Shown: positions 44,498 through 56,866 of the stretch, in pieces
How positions within the stretch are numbered: position 1 is the stretch's first letter
Layout of the letters: every line of letters starts with the position of its first letter
DNA from: Cytidiella melzeri
Taxonomy: Eukaryota > Basidiomycota > Agaricomycetes > Polyporales > Irpicaceae
NCBI GenBank assembly: GCA_022592445.1
Contig: JABYQR010000191.1
Coordinates: 23,810-87,809, forward strand
Length of the DNA: 64,000 bases
Reading direction: 5' to 3'
Position numbers and translations under genes: made by a program
Notes under the pieces: generated by a model
Database searches by the model: none
Told to the model about the DNA's origin: nothing
Seen by the model: only the letters and a program-made list of their open reading frames with translations

Positions 44498-46141
44498 ATG
44501 TACGCGAACATGTCTGAACTCAAAGCTGCGGCGTTAGCCACGCCAACCCCTTCGCGGACTCCTCTGCACGACACCCCATACAACAACGATTTTCTCGACA
44601 TGTCACCGTTCGATGTGTCCACACCAGGTGTCCTAACTGAGTCGTTGAACACTTTTTCACAAGCCTCCGACGTGAATTTCTCGCCTGACCAACTCAACCA
44701 CGGCAGCTTCACGCGTTTTAGCGGCCAGGTGCGCGTAGTCGTTGTCAATGTTATCCTCAGCTCTCATCTGGAGTTTGTCCTGTCTATGGCATGCATCAAG
44801 ACCTCGCGGCCTCAAGTCCACCACATTCTCGCAGGCGCGACGCATCACATGTTGCTCGGCGCCAACGTAACATACAGAAAGATGTTCGAGGAACTACGGA
44901 GGTTGCAACGGGAGCGTGAGAATACGTACGTACGAGTTTCCTTTCGGACGTACAATTGTCTGATCACATCCTCATTGCATAGAAGCACAAGCACCGACGT
45001 TACTAATGCCCTAGCACGCGTAGAAAAGGAAATTGCAAAAGTGCAAGCGCATCTCAAGCACGCTCATTCTGATGGAGCAGGACCAAAGTGAGCATGTGTG
45101 GAGTATAGTGGTATATTGACTGATGGCACACAGGAACACTACAGGAGAGCCTTCACAGCACCTGCCGTGCTCAGGCTCGATTCCCAACAGCATCTATTTG
45201 CTGTATCCGCAGCTGCCAAGGAACGAGAATGTCGTCTACTGGGACAAGCACGTTTGGCTAAACGCGCTCAATGGGCCAGATAGGGTCAACCTCGGGGGGG
45301 CAAAACCGAAGACCTTCGATTTCTTGGAAGACGAAGATGGCGTTACGCTTTCTACTGCAAAGCGCAATGAGCTCAACGAGTTCGCTGAGCTATGCTACAG
45401 TGACATGTTGAGATGCCCACATGAGTTCGGGGTTGTCATCGAGCACTGGTCTCGCGATAGCACAACAAAGACGTTCAACTTCGTTGCAATAAATCTGTAC
45501 CCTCGGTTCCCCGAGTTGAGGTTATGTGACGCTGACTGGAAACTGCGAGCTTACCTTGTCCAGCACTATCCGACTTGGTACAAGAATCGCAAAGAAGAAT
45601 GCGCCACTCGAAAGCAAGACCTCGACCGATCACGCACTCATAGTGCCTATCCACAGGCTACTGGTAATAGTGTCGGGACGGTGACCTCACAGAAACGCTC
45701 TGTGCCGGCTCATGAGGCGCCATTGGCTGCCGCAAGCAAGAAACCTAGAGTTATCAGTGCACTGTGAGTACGGTGCTTTTGTGGTGCTGTGTACTAATTA
45801 TCGTGCTACAGATCTGGGGTACGCTTTACGCCCGTACTGCACCGTAGTAGCGCAGCTGGTACTGCTCCCACCAACCAAGAATCCCACGACGTGGCGCCTG
45901 CTCTACCCCGCAACGCAATGCCTCCTATACCCCATGGCTCGACACCTGCTAACACGAACCAAGACTCCCACGATGTGACGCCTACGACAGCTGGTGTGAG
46001 CGGTGAGGATGACGGGAGGGTTAGATCAGAGTAAGTACCAATGCCGTACCTACTCTACTCGACAGCGAGACACCTGCTAACGTGAATCATGACAGCATCG
46101 GTGCAACCGACCAAACCTCCCACAGCAAAACACCTACTTAA
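44498..46141 (+). CDS. Second spliced gene of unknown function inside the DNA transposon
   Basis: The ATG at 44498 opens MYANMSELKAAALATPTPSR. Phase-consistent introns lie at about 44930-44982, 45090-45131, 45762-45810 and 46031-46073; an earlier intron at 44729 is possible but not required. A helical segment (MFEELRRLQRERENT, then ARVEKEIAKVQAHLKHAH) is followed by a compact region of about 150 residues (VYWDKHVWLNALNGPDRV, HEFGVVIEHWSRDS, WKLRAYLVQHYPTWYKN). The tail holds a degenerate repeat of the form TPANTNQDSHDV. The helical part plus a basic, aromatic domain could bind DNA, as accessory proteins of such elements do, but that is inference. The stop at 46139-46141 depends on the last acceptor; another frame stays open to about 46230. 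Confidence 0.5.
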
Positions 46142-46600
46142 CAAGAACCCTAGCGGCCTAGAGAAAGACTTCGAGGTTCACTGGAAAGATGGCACCGCAA
46201 ATGATATTGACTTTAAGAAGGTGTGTACCTATCATGAAGGCAGCTGTGGCTATGACATTGACTGTCTTTCGTACTCTTCACGTCTAGACTTGGCAGAGCC
46301 GCGCTTCGAAGCAGGTGAGTGTACACATAACAACTTGGCAGGAACCATTATACTGATGTTCTGTCGTAGCAACGTGTACAAAAGAAGGCCATGCAGCACG
46401 CGGGCGTGGCCAGTGTCACCAACTGATTCTGTGGTGCTTGGGTTCGCGGTGTAGACGACCGATGTCAGTAGATTATGCAAATATGGTTTAGTAGCACTTA
46501 GTATATAACAGTCGATAGCGACAGATATAGATGTTTTATCACGCAATATTTACCGGGTCCGCCCACTGAGATCTACTGATATATACAAAACGCGAAACGC

Positions 46601-46639
46601 AGATCTCAGTCGGTCCGGGTATATGCAGTTTTCACTGGG
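46601..46639 (-). repeat. Right terminal inverted repeat of the DNA transposon
   Basis: The reverse complement matches the left end at 39624-39662, including CCCAGTGA and GACCGACTGAGA. Confidence 0.75.
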
Positions 46640-46646
46640 CCTGAAC
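46640..46646. repeat. 7-bp flanking repeat CCTGAAC (right)
   Basis: Identical to 39617-39623. Confidence 0.65.
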
Positions 46647-47770
46647 CCGAACGCACGACGGTAAAGAACATTAACATGAACCATACTATGAAGTTATTTT
46701 TGGGTTTTTATCAAGAAATCACTCGTTTGCACGGTCACAATGGGCGAAACGAGGGCGTGAACGAGGATTTGTGACGTGGTCACGGTTTCACTTTCGCGAA
46801 ACAAGTCCACGGTCCTCACCATCAAGCGTCTATTTGCGCGAGTTTTGATGGGAGACCAAATATGGGGGTTGAGCCGCCCGAGCGGCGGGGCCCTCTTGGT
46901 AGTAAAAAGGCTTTGCAAGCTCACTGTGCAGCTGAATTCCCCCCAGTACAAAATCAACACACCTGTAATGTATAGTAGTATACTAATGCAACAATATCAT
47001 TGTAACTGGAGCCATGGAGCTACTGGAATTCATTGCTTTATTGATCTCCAAGTGCTTTATAACAGGTTATGGGTGTTGCTGCACAAATTGAACGTTACAT
47101 AGTAGGAGAAGAGAATTACAATAATTGCTCAGTCCTATTATTCTATAGCTATGTGAAGATTTGTGTCTTAGAAATCCTTCCTGGATGCTGGGGAGGAGCG
47201 TGGGAGACCGAACTTGCCAATTGAGGAAAGCAGCGGTGTGTTAAGCGCTATTGTAGCGCCCGAGTGTGATGAGTGGTTTCTTGTTTTTTGTTCGCGTGTT
47301 TGCGAGTGCACTGGTCGAAACCATAATTGTGACATGAAAAATCACAAAATTGTGACGTTTGCAACTTCGAATCAATACCCATAAATAACGTCATACCATA
47401 CCCCAGAGAGAGCCAAACCACCACACCACGCCGAAACAAAAGCCCCCCTCGGCCTAAATAGACCCAGCCAAGGACAACACAATATGAAGTACAAGGATAG
47501 AAAAGAGTCCTCACCCACCAAGACGACAAAGCACGACGACACCCTACACGACGACAACGGCGACGTCCAATCAGCGCCTACAATAAATAAATAAATAATT
47601 GAGTAAGACCCGATACGCCGAAGGGGGACATCAGAAACGGAATTGACAGGGACACTAAACCAACCCTGAGGGAGGAACATGGGACATGTTAATCTCGTTC
47701 CCAGACATTCTGGGGGGATATCCTAATTAGGAAAGTTTGATAGAGAAAAAGGAGGCACAATCCCACCAGA
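46647..47770. other. No recognisable gene
   Basis: Short open frames on both strands have no supported similarity. Confidence 0.3.
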
Positions 47771-48323
47771 ACGTCTGGTGACTCTTGTATAGGCGGGTGT
47801 AGATCAATGTACCCATGATCTGATGTGCTGCGTCGCACAGCACATCCAGGAAGGGGCGGCTGATTGATTAGTATACGGAGTCGTCTCGTGGCTCTCTCTC
47901 GCTTTGCTTGCTCTCTCGTGTCCCTCTCCTGTAATCATGCTCTAATAATCATAATATCATTCTCTTCTCTATGCCTCTATGCCTATGCCATTTCACTCAC
48001 TGGTCTGCTCAACAAGCATCCCTCCTGGTACATCTCCTACTACCTTCTCGTGCACCTCCTCCGCCCAGCATGCCACCGCCAGATCAAAGACCAACTGGAG
48101 CGCAGTCTGGTCTGTAAAGTGCAGTATGCTATAGTTCTATGTATTTGTCAGGTTGTCTCACACGTCTTAGAGGATGGGAAACAATCACATCGTGAATTCG
48201 AGTGTATGTGGTGACTCATCTGTACAGCGCAAAGCTACTCAGTGCATCAGCGCCGTCTCAACAGCCGTCAACCTAGCACGTGATGATTGATCTACACCCG
48301 TCTATACGAGATGCACCAGACGT
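47771..48323. mobile_element. Small inverted-repeat (MITE-like) element
   Basis: Left arm 47771-47808 and right arm 48286-48323 are inverted copies of about 38 bp sharing ACGTCTGGTG and CGGGTGTAGATCAAT with four or five mismatches. The 553-bp unit has no coding capacity I recognise (the frame at 47864-48214 is unremarkable). No clear target duplication was found. Confidence 0.55.
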
Positions 48324-48948
48324 CAGGGCAGGAACTTGGTCTCTTTTTTTGCGATCAAAGTTTCTTAATCTGGCAACTGCACACAAACTGACAGGTTTGG
48401 CTTGCCTCCCTCACGTCTGGGACTGAGACTAGGGACATGTGTTTGAAAGTTACGAGTGCAGAGGATGACTTGGAAGGTCAACTAGCTCTAGGAGTATTTG
48501 ACAAGGTATCAGTGAGAGTTTTGAGTGTAGAGAGAGAAGACCGAGGTGGTGGTCAGACAAAAAGATGGGGTTCAAAAGCGATAGCTGTGCATTGATCAAA
48601 ATGCAACTTATATACAATAACAATGGGCACTATGCATATGCTAAGTATGAGATTAAAAATAGTGAAACACTCTCCTTCAAGCCAGGCTGAACATGAAGTA
48701 GTTCATTGAAGTGCTTGAGATTTTCGAGAGGTAGTGCTTTAGTGATAGTATCAGCATGCTGATTGGCAGAAGGTATGTGATGCACAGTGATGTACCCTTT
48801 AGTTACACAATTGCTGATGAAGTTTTTGCAAATGTTGAAGTGTTTAGTACATTGAGAGTGTTATTCCTCGGGGGAACAAACAATTGCAATAGTCGACACA
48901 CTGTTGGTGTACATTTTGACAGGGTCCATAGTGCAGTTAAGTATTTCA
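48324..48948. other. Flank of decayed copia element, no gene seen
   Basis: AT-rich sequence that probably includes the decayed 3' end of the neighbouring copia copy; no LTR could be delimited. Confidence 0.3.
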
Positions 48949-51900
48949 TCAATGAGGCTTATTAAATAGATGGCCTCTGTACATTTTGGAATTGGTTACC
49001 AATAAAGTTACGAGTGAACCGCGCGTACTTGTCCAAGAGATAAGCGAGTCGTTGTAGGTAAGGGTGTAGCCCATTATTGGTTTAATTCTGTACGTAGTCA
49101 TACCATTGGAGTCAGCATAACTTACAAGTGAAGGACAAGTAGAGCTTGCTTGGTTTTCTAGGACAAGCCAGTAGTCGCATGTTCTCTTGAGGTAAAGGTA
49201 ACCCTGTTTTGCTGCAGCGTAATATTCCTTAGCCAGATCAGATAAGTATCGTGCGAGTTGACCAGTGCAATAAGCAATATCTGGCTGAGTACTGTTGGCA
49301 ACATAGCGTAAGCCACCAACAAGAGACATGTAGTGTGTAATGGCGTCAGCGTCCTGACATGGTTTGGTCACAGCATGGGGGGCTAAGTTGTGCTAGTGTA
49401 CCATTGGTGTACAGCGTGAATGTTTGTGGTCAAAGTTGTATTGTTTAAGTATGTTCAGGATATAATCCCTTTCACAAAGCTTGATAATGCCTGCGGCTTT
49501 ATCGTAAGCAACTTCCATGCCAAGCATCCAGTGGATAGTTTCACCGTTAGTAAGTTCAACATGTTGTCTGAGTGCAATCTCAAATTGTTTGGCAACAGTA
49601 GCAGGGATGGTGCCGAGAGTAATGTTATCAACACGAATGGCAAGTAGAAATTTAAGTTTATCACCTCTGTAGAGGTAGAAGACTGCATTGTTGAATTTGC
49701 AACACTTAAGTCCAAGTGCAAAGAGTATGTTGCACAGTACTTTGTACCAACAACGTCTGGCCATAGATAGTCTTCTGAAGTTTAAGTACCCAGCCAGGAG
49801 GCAGGTTCAGAAGTAAGTCCCCAGGAGGTGGACAAAGATAGAGATCTTCATCCTCGTGGATGTTACTGTATGAGTATGCAGACTTGGTATCGAGCTAAGT
49901 GATCTCAAAATGTAGTGAGGCCACTGAAGCACTGTGATACGCTCCGGAACTAATTACAACCCCAAAGACAACACAACCAACCACAAAGTGGCAATAGGAG
50001 TGTAAGGGCATAGGAGTGCGGTAGTGTAAAAGTGTGCGAGGTGGCCTTTAAAGTCCTAGTTTACCTGTGCTGTAAGGAGTGAAGAGGTTTTCAATAATAA
50101 AGGTTTTGTATGAATTGAGCTAGGGAGGCAAAGCGCCACGCGTATTGCGGGCAAAAGGTGGGAGGTGCGGTGAAAGAAAAAGAGGTTTGAGCACAAACAC
50201 AAGGGGGACATGTGCAAGACACCGAGTCCCAATGTAAACAGTGTTTGTAAAGTTGCGGAAAGCAAGCATGAACGCAGTACGAGTCCCAAACACAAAACGC
50301 AGTCGCTAATAAAGATAAAGGTGTTTGCTGTAAAACGCAGTCGCAGTGAAAGTAAACACAGTAAGCTCAACACAGTGGAGATGAAACACAGACACAGTAA
50401 CACAGTAAAATAATGCAGTTAGGACTGAAAGAAACGCAATGAAACCAAGCGAATCGCAAACAAGGAGTGTATTAACCAGACTTGAAGCGCAACATACGAC
50501 AATGCTAGACCAAAGTCAGTTTGACTCAATCAACTGGTTGCGGGAGTGGTAGTGAAGGACAACTCCTCCAGAGCAGCAATGAGTGTTACAAGTGAAAGCG
50601 TGGCCGGCGATGACGTTGGATGATCTTGTGAGATTGAACTGGATGAGTTTGCACTTGTGGTTATCTTCTCTGATGTCAGGCGAGAGCCAACAATTTGGAT
50701 GCGGCGCGGGTGGGTGGTCACAGTCGAGTGGAATAAAAGGGCCTGAGCGCAGGGAAATTGAGTGATTGCTCTGCGTGTCGCAATAAGAGCAATTATCAAG
50801 AGAGTCCGCTACAGAGGCGACGGACGGCGCTGGCAAAGGGGATTTAGTGGTGAATCTCTCGGAAGAGACTGTAGGTACTACTGAGGGTTCTGGTGGAGGA
50901 GTAGGTGCAGGGAGGCAAAGAACATTGTGTTGCGGGCTGTAAGGACAGGAACCGTCTGGCAAGTGAGGAACTGTTGGACAAAAGCGGCAAACACAACGCG
51001 GGTTGTGAATAGAAGGTGCAGCGGACATAAATGCAGTTGAGAATGCAGTAGAGCAACACAAAAGATGCTACAGCTTATTGACCCGAAGAGACTCCCTCAA
51101 CACGAGTGCAAAGTGTAAGAATAACTCTGAGAAGGGGGGGGGGTGGGGAATTTTATTCTCTACGCAGTACAGGCAATACCTTTTATATACCTAAGTCCAT
51201 CTCCTAAACCTTTCCTTCTTTGTGCTAAGTCCAAACGTGAAAGCAAGAAACCAGTGCGCCAGAGTGCTTCCACCAACAGAGGCAAAGCAATCAGCGAATC
51301 AACGCACGGGAGGACACAGCGTTAGTCGAGGCAGAGAGCCAATGCGTGCCTCTACAACTGAAAGAGCATCATTAGTTGAGAGCAGGTGATGCTGTGCTGT
51401 CCAGGAGTTGCACAGCGTGGTGTGATAAAAGCCTTCATGAAATGTGGTCTGCAAATCGAATTTCTTCTAGTGTTGGTCCGACATGTCTGAAACACTTGGT
51501 GGCTGGCCAGTCTGAACTCCAATGTAAAGAGCACATGTCTGCGAGTCAGAGGCTAGTGCGAGTTTGCAGCCTCGGGTGTTTCCGGCAGCTTGCTGTCCCT
51601 TGGGAAGCCCTCGGATCCTCGGTGAATATCCTGTGCCCATGACGCTGGGAAAGTGGGGGATTTTCTGCCAAGGAGGACGTGGGCCACGCAAATGGCTGGA
51701 TGCTGCCATGTCTCCGCACTTAGCTGTTTTCTGGGCATATCACTGCGAGAGTAAGTACAAATTTTAATGAACTCATACATGCAAAAGGTGCAATTTAGTT
51801 GTTCGAGTATTAATCAATACTGTCACGCTGGGAGTATCCTTGCACAACAAGTTTTGACTTGAGTTTAGTGACTTTGCCATGTTTGCAATTTGTTTTATTG

Positions 51901-52991
51901 ACAAGTCACAAACCAGTGATGTTCACATTTGGTGGTGGAATACAGTACTCCCAAGTGCCAATTTGTTCGAGGGTAACAACCTCGGTTTTCATCGACTTGA
52001 GCCAGTCAATCTTGAGAGGGTGATTGAGTACATCTTTGTAAGTAACTGGATCACTGACATCTTCAGCGTAGTATGCGTTGAATTCAGTGAAGTAGAAGGC
52101 AATATTTGTATTGACTTCATCGTAGTTTAAGCCTCGAGCTTTGCGCGAAGGCTTAGGTTCTCTAGTAGTACGCCTAGGACCAGAAGGGTCAGGCTCGTCG
52201 ATGTCCATAGGTTTGACATGAGGATTCTCCTCAAGTTCAAGTTGTTTTTCAAGAGTAGGTTTTTTGATATTTGGTTCTTTCTCCCCTTCAATTTGTGCTG
52301 TAGAGTCAACAAATTGCAAGTTTTGTTCAACGCCTACATGTGTCCCAAGATAGACATAGTGGCCTTTGGAGTGTTCAGCGAAGCCTATCCAAACAGCGTG
52401 TTTGCCTTTTGGTGCAAGTTTATTGGTTCAGTATTTGCTGTATACAATACACGGTTGACCAAAGTTTTGAAGCGCATCAAGGTTTGCTTCAGTACCATAG
52501 TGTTTGATGTAAGGAGTTTTAAATTGAAGAGGAGCACGAGGAGTGCCATTATAGAGATAAACCGCATGAAGCACAGTGTACCATCATAATAGAGTTGGTA
52601 AAACAGCCGTATGCAGATTTACACGAACCAAGTTCATAATAGTCTGGTGTGTACATTCAGCAACACCATTGTGTGCAGGAGTATCGTGCACAGTAAGTCA
52701 GTGTATTGTACCTTGTGACTTCAAGTAGTTTGTCATATTTGAACTAGTGAAGACACCATCATTGTCAGATTGTAGAATCTTGATGCAAATGTTGTATTGT
52801 GTAAGGATTTCAGTAGAGAAGATAACCCATTGAGTGAAGGTGTCATCTTTCGTCTTTAATGGCGCAAGTGTTAGCCATTGAGTTGAGTTGCAGACAATAG
52901 TCAACCAGTACAGATAATAACCAGTAATCAATGCAGTGGGTAGTGGCCCAAAGATATCAATATGAAAGTGATCACCAAAGGAAGTAGCCAA
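48949..52991 (-). pseudogene. Decayed copia retrotransposon with a nested insertion
   Basis: On the minus strand, pol pieces appear in order but with stops and shifts. Integrase is at 52991-52698 (FHIDIFGPLPTA, ILQSDNDGVF). The linker and start of reverse transcriptase are at 52319-51906 and just beyond (KSKLVVQGYSQ near 51840). After an interruption, more reverse transcriptase is at about 49917-49393 (LYLCPPPGDLL) and then the connection/RNase H region at 49371-48949 (LVGGLRYVANSTQPDIAYCT). The reverse transcriptase catalytic motif is altered (IRVDNITLG where YVDDML is expected), so it is dead. It is unrelated in detail to the intact copia at 27-32 kb. Confidence 0.8.
49930..51735. mobile_element. 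Insertion of about 1.8 kb inside the decayed copia copy
   Basis: The reverse transcriptase breaks off near 51735 and resumes near 49930. The intervening DNA starts TGATACGCTCCGG after CACTG, and CACTG also lies near the right limit, a possible 5-bp duplication. A minus-strand frame at 50516-51061 (181 codons, many Cys and Pro) has no match I recognise. The class of the insertion is unknown. Confidence 0.45.
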
Positions 52992-53039
52992 CGGTGAAGT
53001 ACAAGTTTTTGGGACTGGAGTACAATGAATATTATCTCA

Positions 53040-54420
53040 GATACAGTCTGCACTGCCTCACCCCCATTGGAACTGCCACATGCTGTGTTCTGATTGTAAC
53101 ATTTGAGAGCAAATGGTGGTTGTGAAACTGTATGGAAGAATCAAAGGCAGTGCCCTATGGTGATGCAACCATGTCCTGTTGATGTTTGAACTGCCTCATC
53201 CCCATTGGAACTGCCACAGGCTGTGTCCTGATTGTAACTGCTGCTTAGAGAGCAACTAACAGTTGTGAAACTTTGTGGAACAGTCAGATACAGTACTCAC
53301 TACTAATGCAGCCACAAATTTTCATTGCCCGAGAATGTAGGGGTTGAGAATTTGTAGTTAGCTTCCAAAGTACTGGTAATTCTTGCTCAGAGCCAATACT
53401 ATGTGTGGCATGTCTTCCCATTGTATTCCTTGTTCAGAGAACAAGCAATGTCTGTTGATTGCTGCGCATGTACATGACCAGAATTTGACATCATTTGCCA
53501 GCAGGAGTGGAGTTTGAATCTGAGTCTGGATAACCTTTTGCAGTAGACTGGCCATAACTTGCTCAATTCCAGGATGTTTGTACCAGGATGTTGCCACAGG
53601 ATAGGGCTATCGTATGGTGTATTATATGTACAGATTTGTACCCATATGCTGTCTATAAAAATCAAAAACTGCATTCTGATTGCAAAAGTGATCTGATACA
53701 AAGTTATAAAGGGCTGATAAGAAGGCCAGTGTGATGCCATCAGCTGTGTTCATTGTTTCATTATTGACACTGTTACTGTCTGTATTCTACCATCAAATTC
53801 CCACACTTTGGGGGACAAAAAGGTCACATCTGAAAAGGCATCGATGTGCTGGAGCACACTGGAACAATTCTTCCTCATGCTTCAGGAATTGTAATGGCCA
53901 GTCTACTGAGAAAAGTCACTTGGACTCAAATTGTAACTCCACTCTTGCTGGCATGATGTCATTCTGGTCAGGTACATGCACAGGAATCTACACACATTTC
54001 TTGCTTCCTGAACAACGAATACAATTAGAAAACATGCCACAAGTATCATTGGCTCTGAGCACCATGTCCTGTTGGTGTCTGAACTGCCTCATCCCCTTGA
54101 AACTACCACATGCAGTGTTCTGATTGTAACTCCCCCTTAGACAGCAACTATGGTTGTGAGACTTTGTGGAGGAATTAGATGCAGTGCTCACTGCTGATGC
54201 AACCACAAATTTACATTGTCCAAGAATGTACGGGTTGATCATGTTTTCTTAGCTTCCAAAGTACTGGGAATTTTTTGCATCAGCAGCAAGCACTGCATCT
54301 GATTGTTCCACAAAGTTTCACAACCATTAGTTGCTCTCTAAGCAGGTGTTACAATCAGAACACAGCCTGTGGCAATTCCATTGGGGGTGAGGCAGTTCAG
54401 ACACCAGCAGGACACATGTG
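53040..54420. repeat. Cluster of a foldback/interspersed repeat family
   Basis: A unit of about 150-250 bp containing AACTGCCTCATCCCC, CTGATTGTAACT and TGATGCAACCACAAATTT appears at about 53045, 53173 and 54062 (plus) and inverted at about 54285-54412. A diverged copy is at 33550-33700. The copies at 54062-54200 and 54285-54412 face each other and would form a hairpin. Neighbouring segments at 53400-53520 and 53970-54060 are likewise inverted copies of each other. Confidence 0.6.
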
Positions 54421-56164
54421 ACATGTTCTGGCAATTGATCTAATGAGACACCCTCAAGCTCCTCATTCTTGAAGCCAATAATTTTCTAGAATCAGCAGTG
54501 AACACTGCACAAGATTAATGACAAGATAGATGAAGCCCGTTGCTACCATTGGTAACTACCTTCATCAATGTATGGCTACTTTTCCTGCAGCCAAACTTAT
54601 CAATTGTACTACAGTCACTTTATCCCAGATCAAGTTGCCTATCAAAGGCGTCACCAATAGCAAATGTCCATAACACAGTTAATAATCATGACCAGCTTAC
54701 TTGGCACCATTTTTTCCAGAAACAAAGTTGTTCACTGAGGTTCTTGTGGGTAAAAAATTCTCTGGTTCAAGTAACTATTTCAGGCTATATGGCTTATTCA
54801 ATTTGATATAAGTAACATAATCACTTGCAACCCTGCTCCTGCAGTTTACCCAGATTGTATCTAGCTTAGTTAACATGATTCAATACCATTACAAAGAAGA
54901 TGTGCATCAGACACCCTTTATCTTTATGCTCTCCTCCACAAACTTTCTCTAACTCTGTACTCACACTCATTGTTTCACTTTTACTGCACAGTCCTTCTCC
55001 TTTCCTGAATGATTGCGTGCTCCAGTGGAGACAAACCACCAACTTACCACACATTACTCATTAAAGAAAAAAATGACTTTGTCAAGCTGCTACAAGCAGC
55101 AAGTTTACTTACAAATCTGGCTCACAAAGGAATCTTCCTTTCAATCTTCAGGAATTGAGCTTGCTGCTTCCCGGCCTTGCTAATGCTAGTGTGCTTTGCT
55201 ACAGGAGGTAAAATGCGAGAGGAAAAAAGGGCTGGTTGGACCATCATGACATTCTTCTGCTTCTCTGATTTGCTACCACTACACCAGTGATACACCTGAA
55301 AACTGCTGGAGGTGCACTAGGCACCAAAACAAGCACATTCTCATGAACAAGCAACACTCCTGCAACTCAAGAGGTTTATGTTCTCATTTTCCTGGAGTTT
55401 TGTGTTTGCATCTGCATTCAGGTTTGTGTTTGTGCCTCATCCTTGTCCTTACCGCTTAGCACCTCTCTTCCTCAATTTTCATGATCCCTTTGGTCCCACA
55501 GTTTTCCTCTTGGCAAGGGACACAGCAAGTAGTACCTTCTGTCTTATCTAGCCCCTTGATCTTATGGTCTATCACACACCTGGTTCCTGCTGTTTCCATC
55601 CAAGGAGTTTCAAGAGACCGACCTCCTGTCTCATTAGCTGCCCAGAGGTTACCTAATTGAATGGGCAGTGCTCTCTTTGTTTTGCACCTTGTGTCTTTTG
55701 CTCCTTGTTTGATCTTGTGCTACCCTCTTACATTGCCTAATTTCCATCCAGGCTTTTGATTTGATATGGACTCCTTACTGCCACTTTGATGATTGACAAA
55801 TAGGAAGAACTCTATTTTAGCTGGTTCTAGGGACTAATAGATTGTTGTCTAGACTGTGCCAGACAATGACATCATGTAACAGCATGTTTCACTATGTTCT
55901 AGAGAGTTCCATCATGTGTTTATACTAATGAAGTAGAGAGCACATCAATGGTAAGGGGCACCACAACTGATAGGGGCCCATGCATGGGCTTATAGTAGAT
56001 CCCATTGTTAATTTGCCTCATAAGGCAAGTTTGTAGAAACCTTGAAAACAGCATGTCAAAGGTGACCTTGACCTTCTCCCCTGTGGGCTGTTCTGTCAGA
56101 GCTTTTTAACTGTTAGAAAAAGTGCTGGTAGTGGTATCCATGAGAAAGACTGTTGAACCAGTAC
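54421..56164. other. No recognisable gene
   Basis: Repeat-like, AT-rich sequence without supported coding regions. The segment from about 56055 onward matches the upstream flank of secreted-protein locus 1. Confidence 0.3.
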
Positions 56165-56542
56165 TAATTTGGTGAGCACAATGCTGTGTTTGAACATTCA
56201 CAGCTGACCTTGTTGCTATGCTTACGGCAACAGTGCAAGTATTCTAAGATAACACTGTAACATGTTTTAGGAGCTGGAGGCTATTCCCTGACATCTTCTG
56301 TAACATCAATTCCACAGATGCCAGATTTGATGATTGTAGGAGCTAGCCCAAACCTAATTTGGTGAGCACAATGCTGTGTTTGAACATTCACAGCTGACCT
56401 TGTTGCTATGCTTACGGCAACAGTGCAAGTATTCTAAGATAACACTGTAACATGTTTTAGGAGCTGGAGGCTATTCCCTGACATCTTCTGTAACATCAAT
56501 TCCACAGATGCCAGATTTGATGATTGTAGGAGCTAGCCCAAA
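56165..56542 (+). repeat. Perfect 189-bp tandem duplication
   Basis: 56165-56353 and 56354-56542 are identical by eye, beginning CTAATTTGGTGAGCACAATG. They end about 325 bp before the start codon of secreted-protein gene 2. Confidence 0.92.
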
Positions 56543-56665
56543 TTGTCCTAGTCAGCACAGCCTAGCCGTTGCCACATCACCACCATCAACCCTTGAAACA
56601 CAGACATTCCCAACCCCTGTTTGTATTGTCCTGTTTGTTGCATCAGCACTGCACATGAACCACAC

Positions 56666-56680
56666 AATATATAAAGCCCC
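56666..56680 (+). promoter_or_regulatory. TATA box of secreted-protein gene 2
   Basis: AATATATAAAGCCCC, about 190 bp before the ATG, in sequence alignable with the promoter at 26064. Confidence 0.6.
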
Positions 56681-56866
56681 TTGTCACCAATTTTCTGCCT
56701 CAGCCAACCCCCATCACTCCAGTTCAACTCCCTTGCTTCAGCGCTGGTCGGTCAGTACATCATTGTCTGTTGCACTTCTGTGGAGTCACTATACTGAAGC
56801 TGTCTTTATAGCTAGTCATCTTCTCAATCTCTCTCAAATCATCCTCTTGCATCCTTCAGTGCTATC

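Larger units (their letters stand above)
39624..46639 (+). mobile_element. Tnp2-type (CACTA-superfamily) DNA transposon, 7.0 kb
   Basis: Inverted ends of about 40 bp: left starts CCCAGTGAGAATCGGATCTA, right (reverse complement) starts CCCAGTGAAAACTGCATATA, and both share GACCGACTGAGA from base 24. The 7-bp sequence CCTGAAC abuts each end (39617-39623 and 46640-46646), which looks like a target duplication. Inside are a Tnp2-family transposase (plus, 39890-42265), a spliced gene on the minus strand (42353-44279) and a spliced gene on the plus strand (44498-46141). CACTA elements usually begin CACTA and make 2-3 bp duplications, so the CCCAGTG ends and 7-bp flanks are unusual. Confidence 0.75.
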
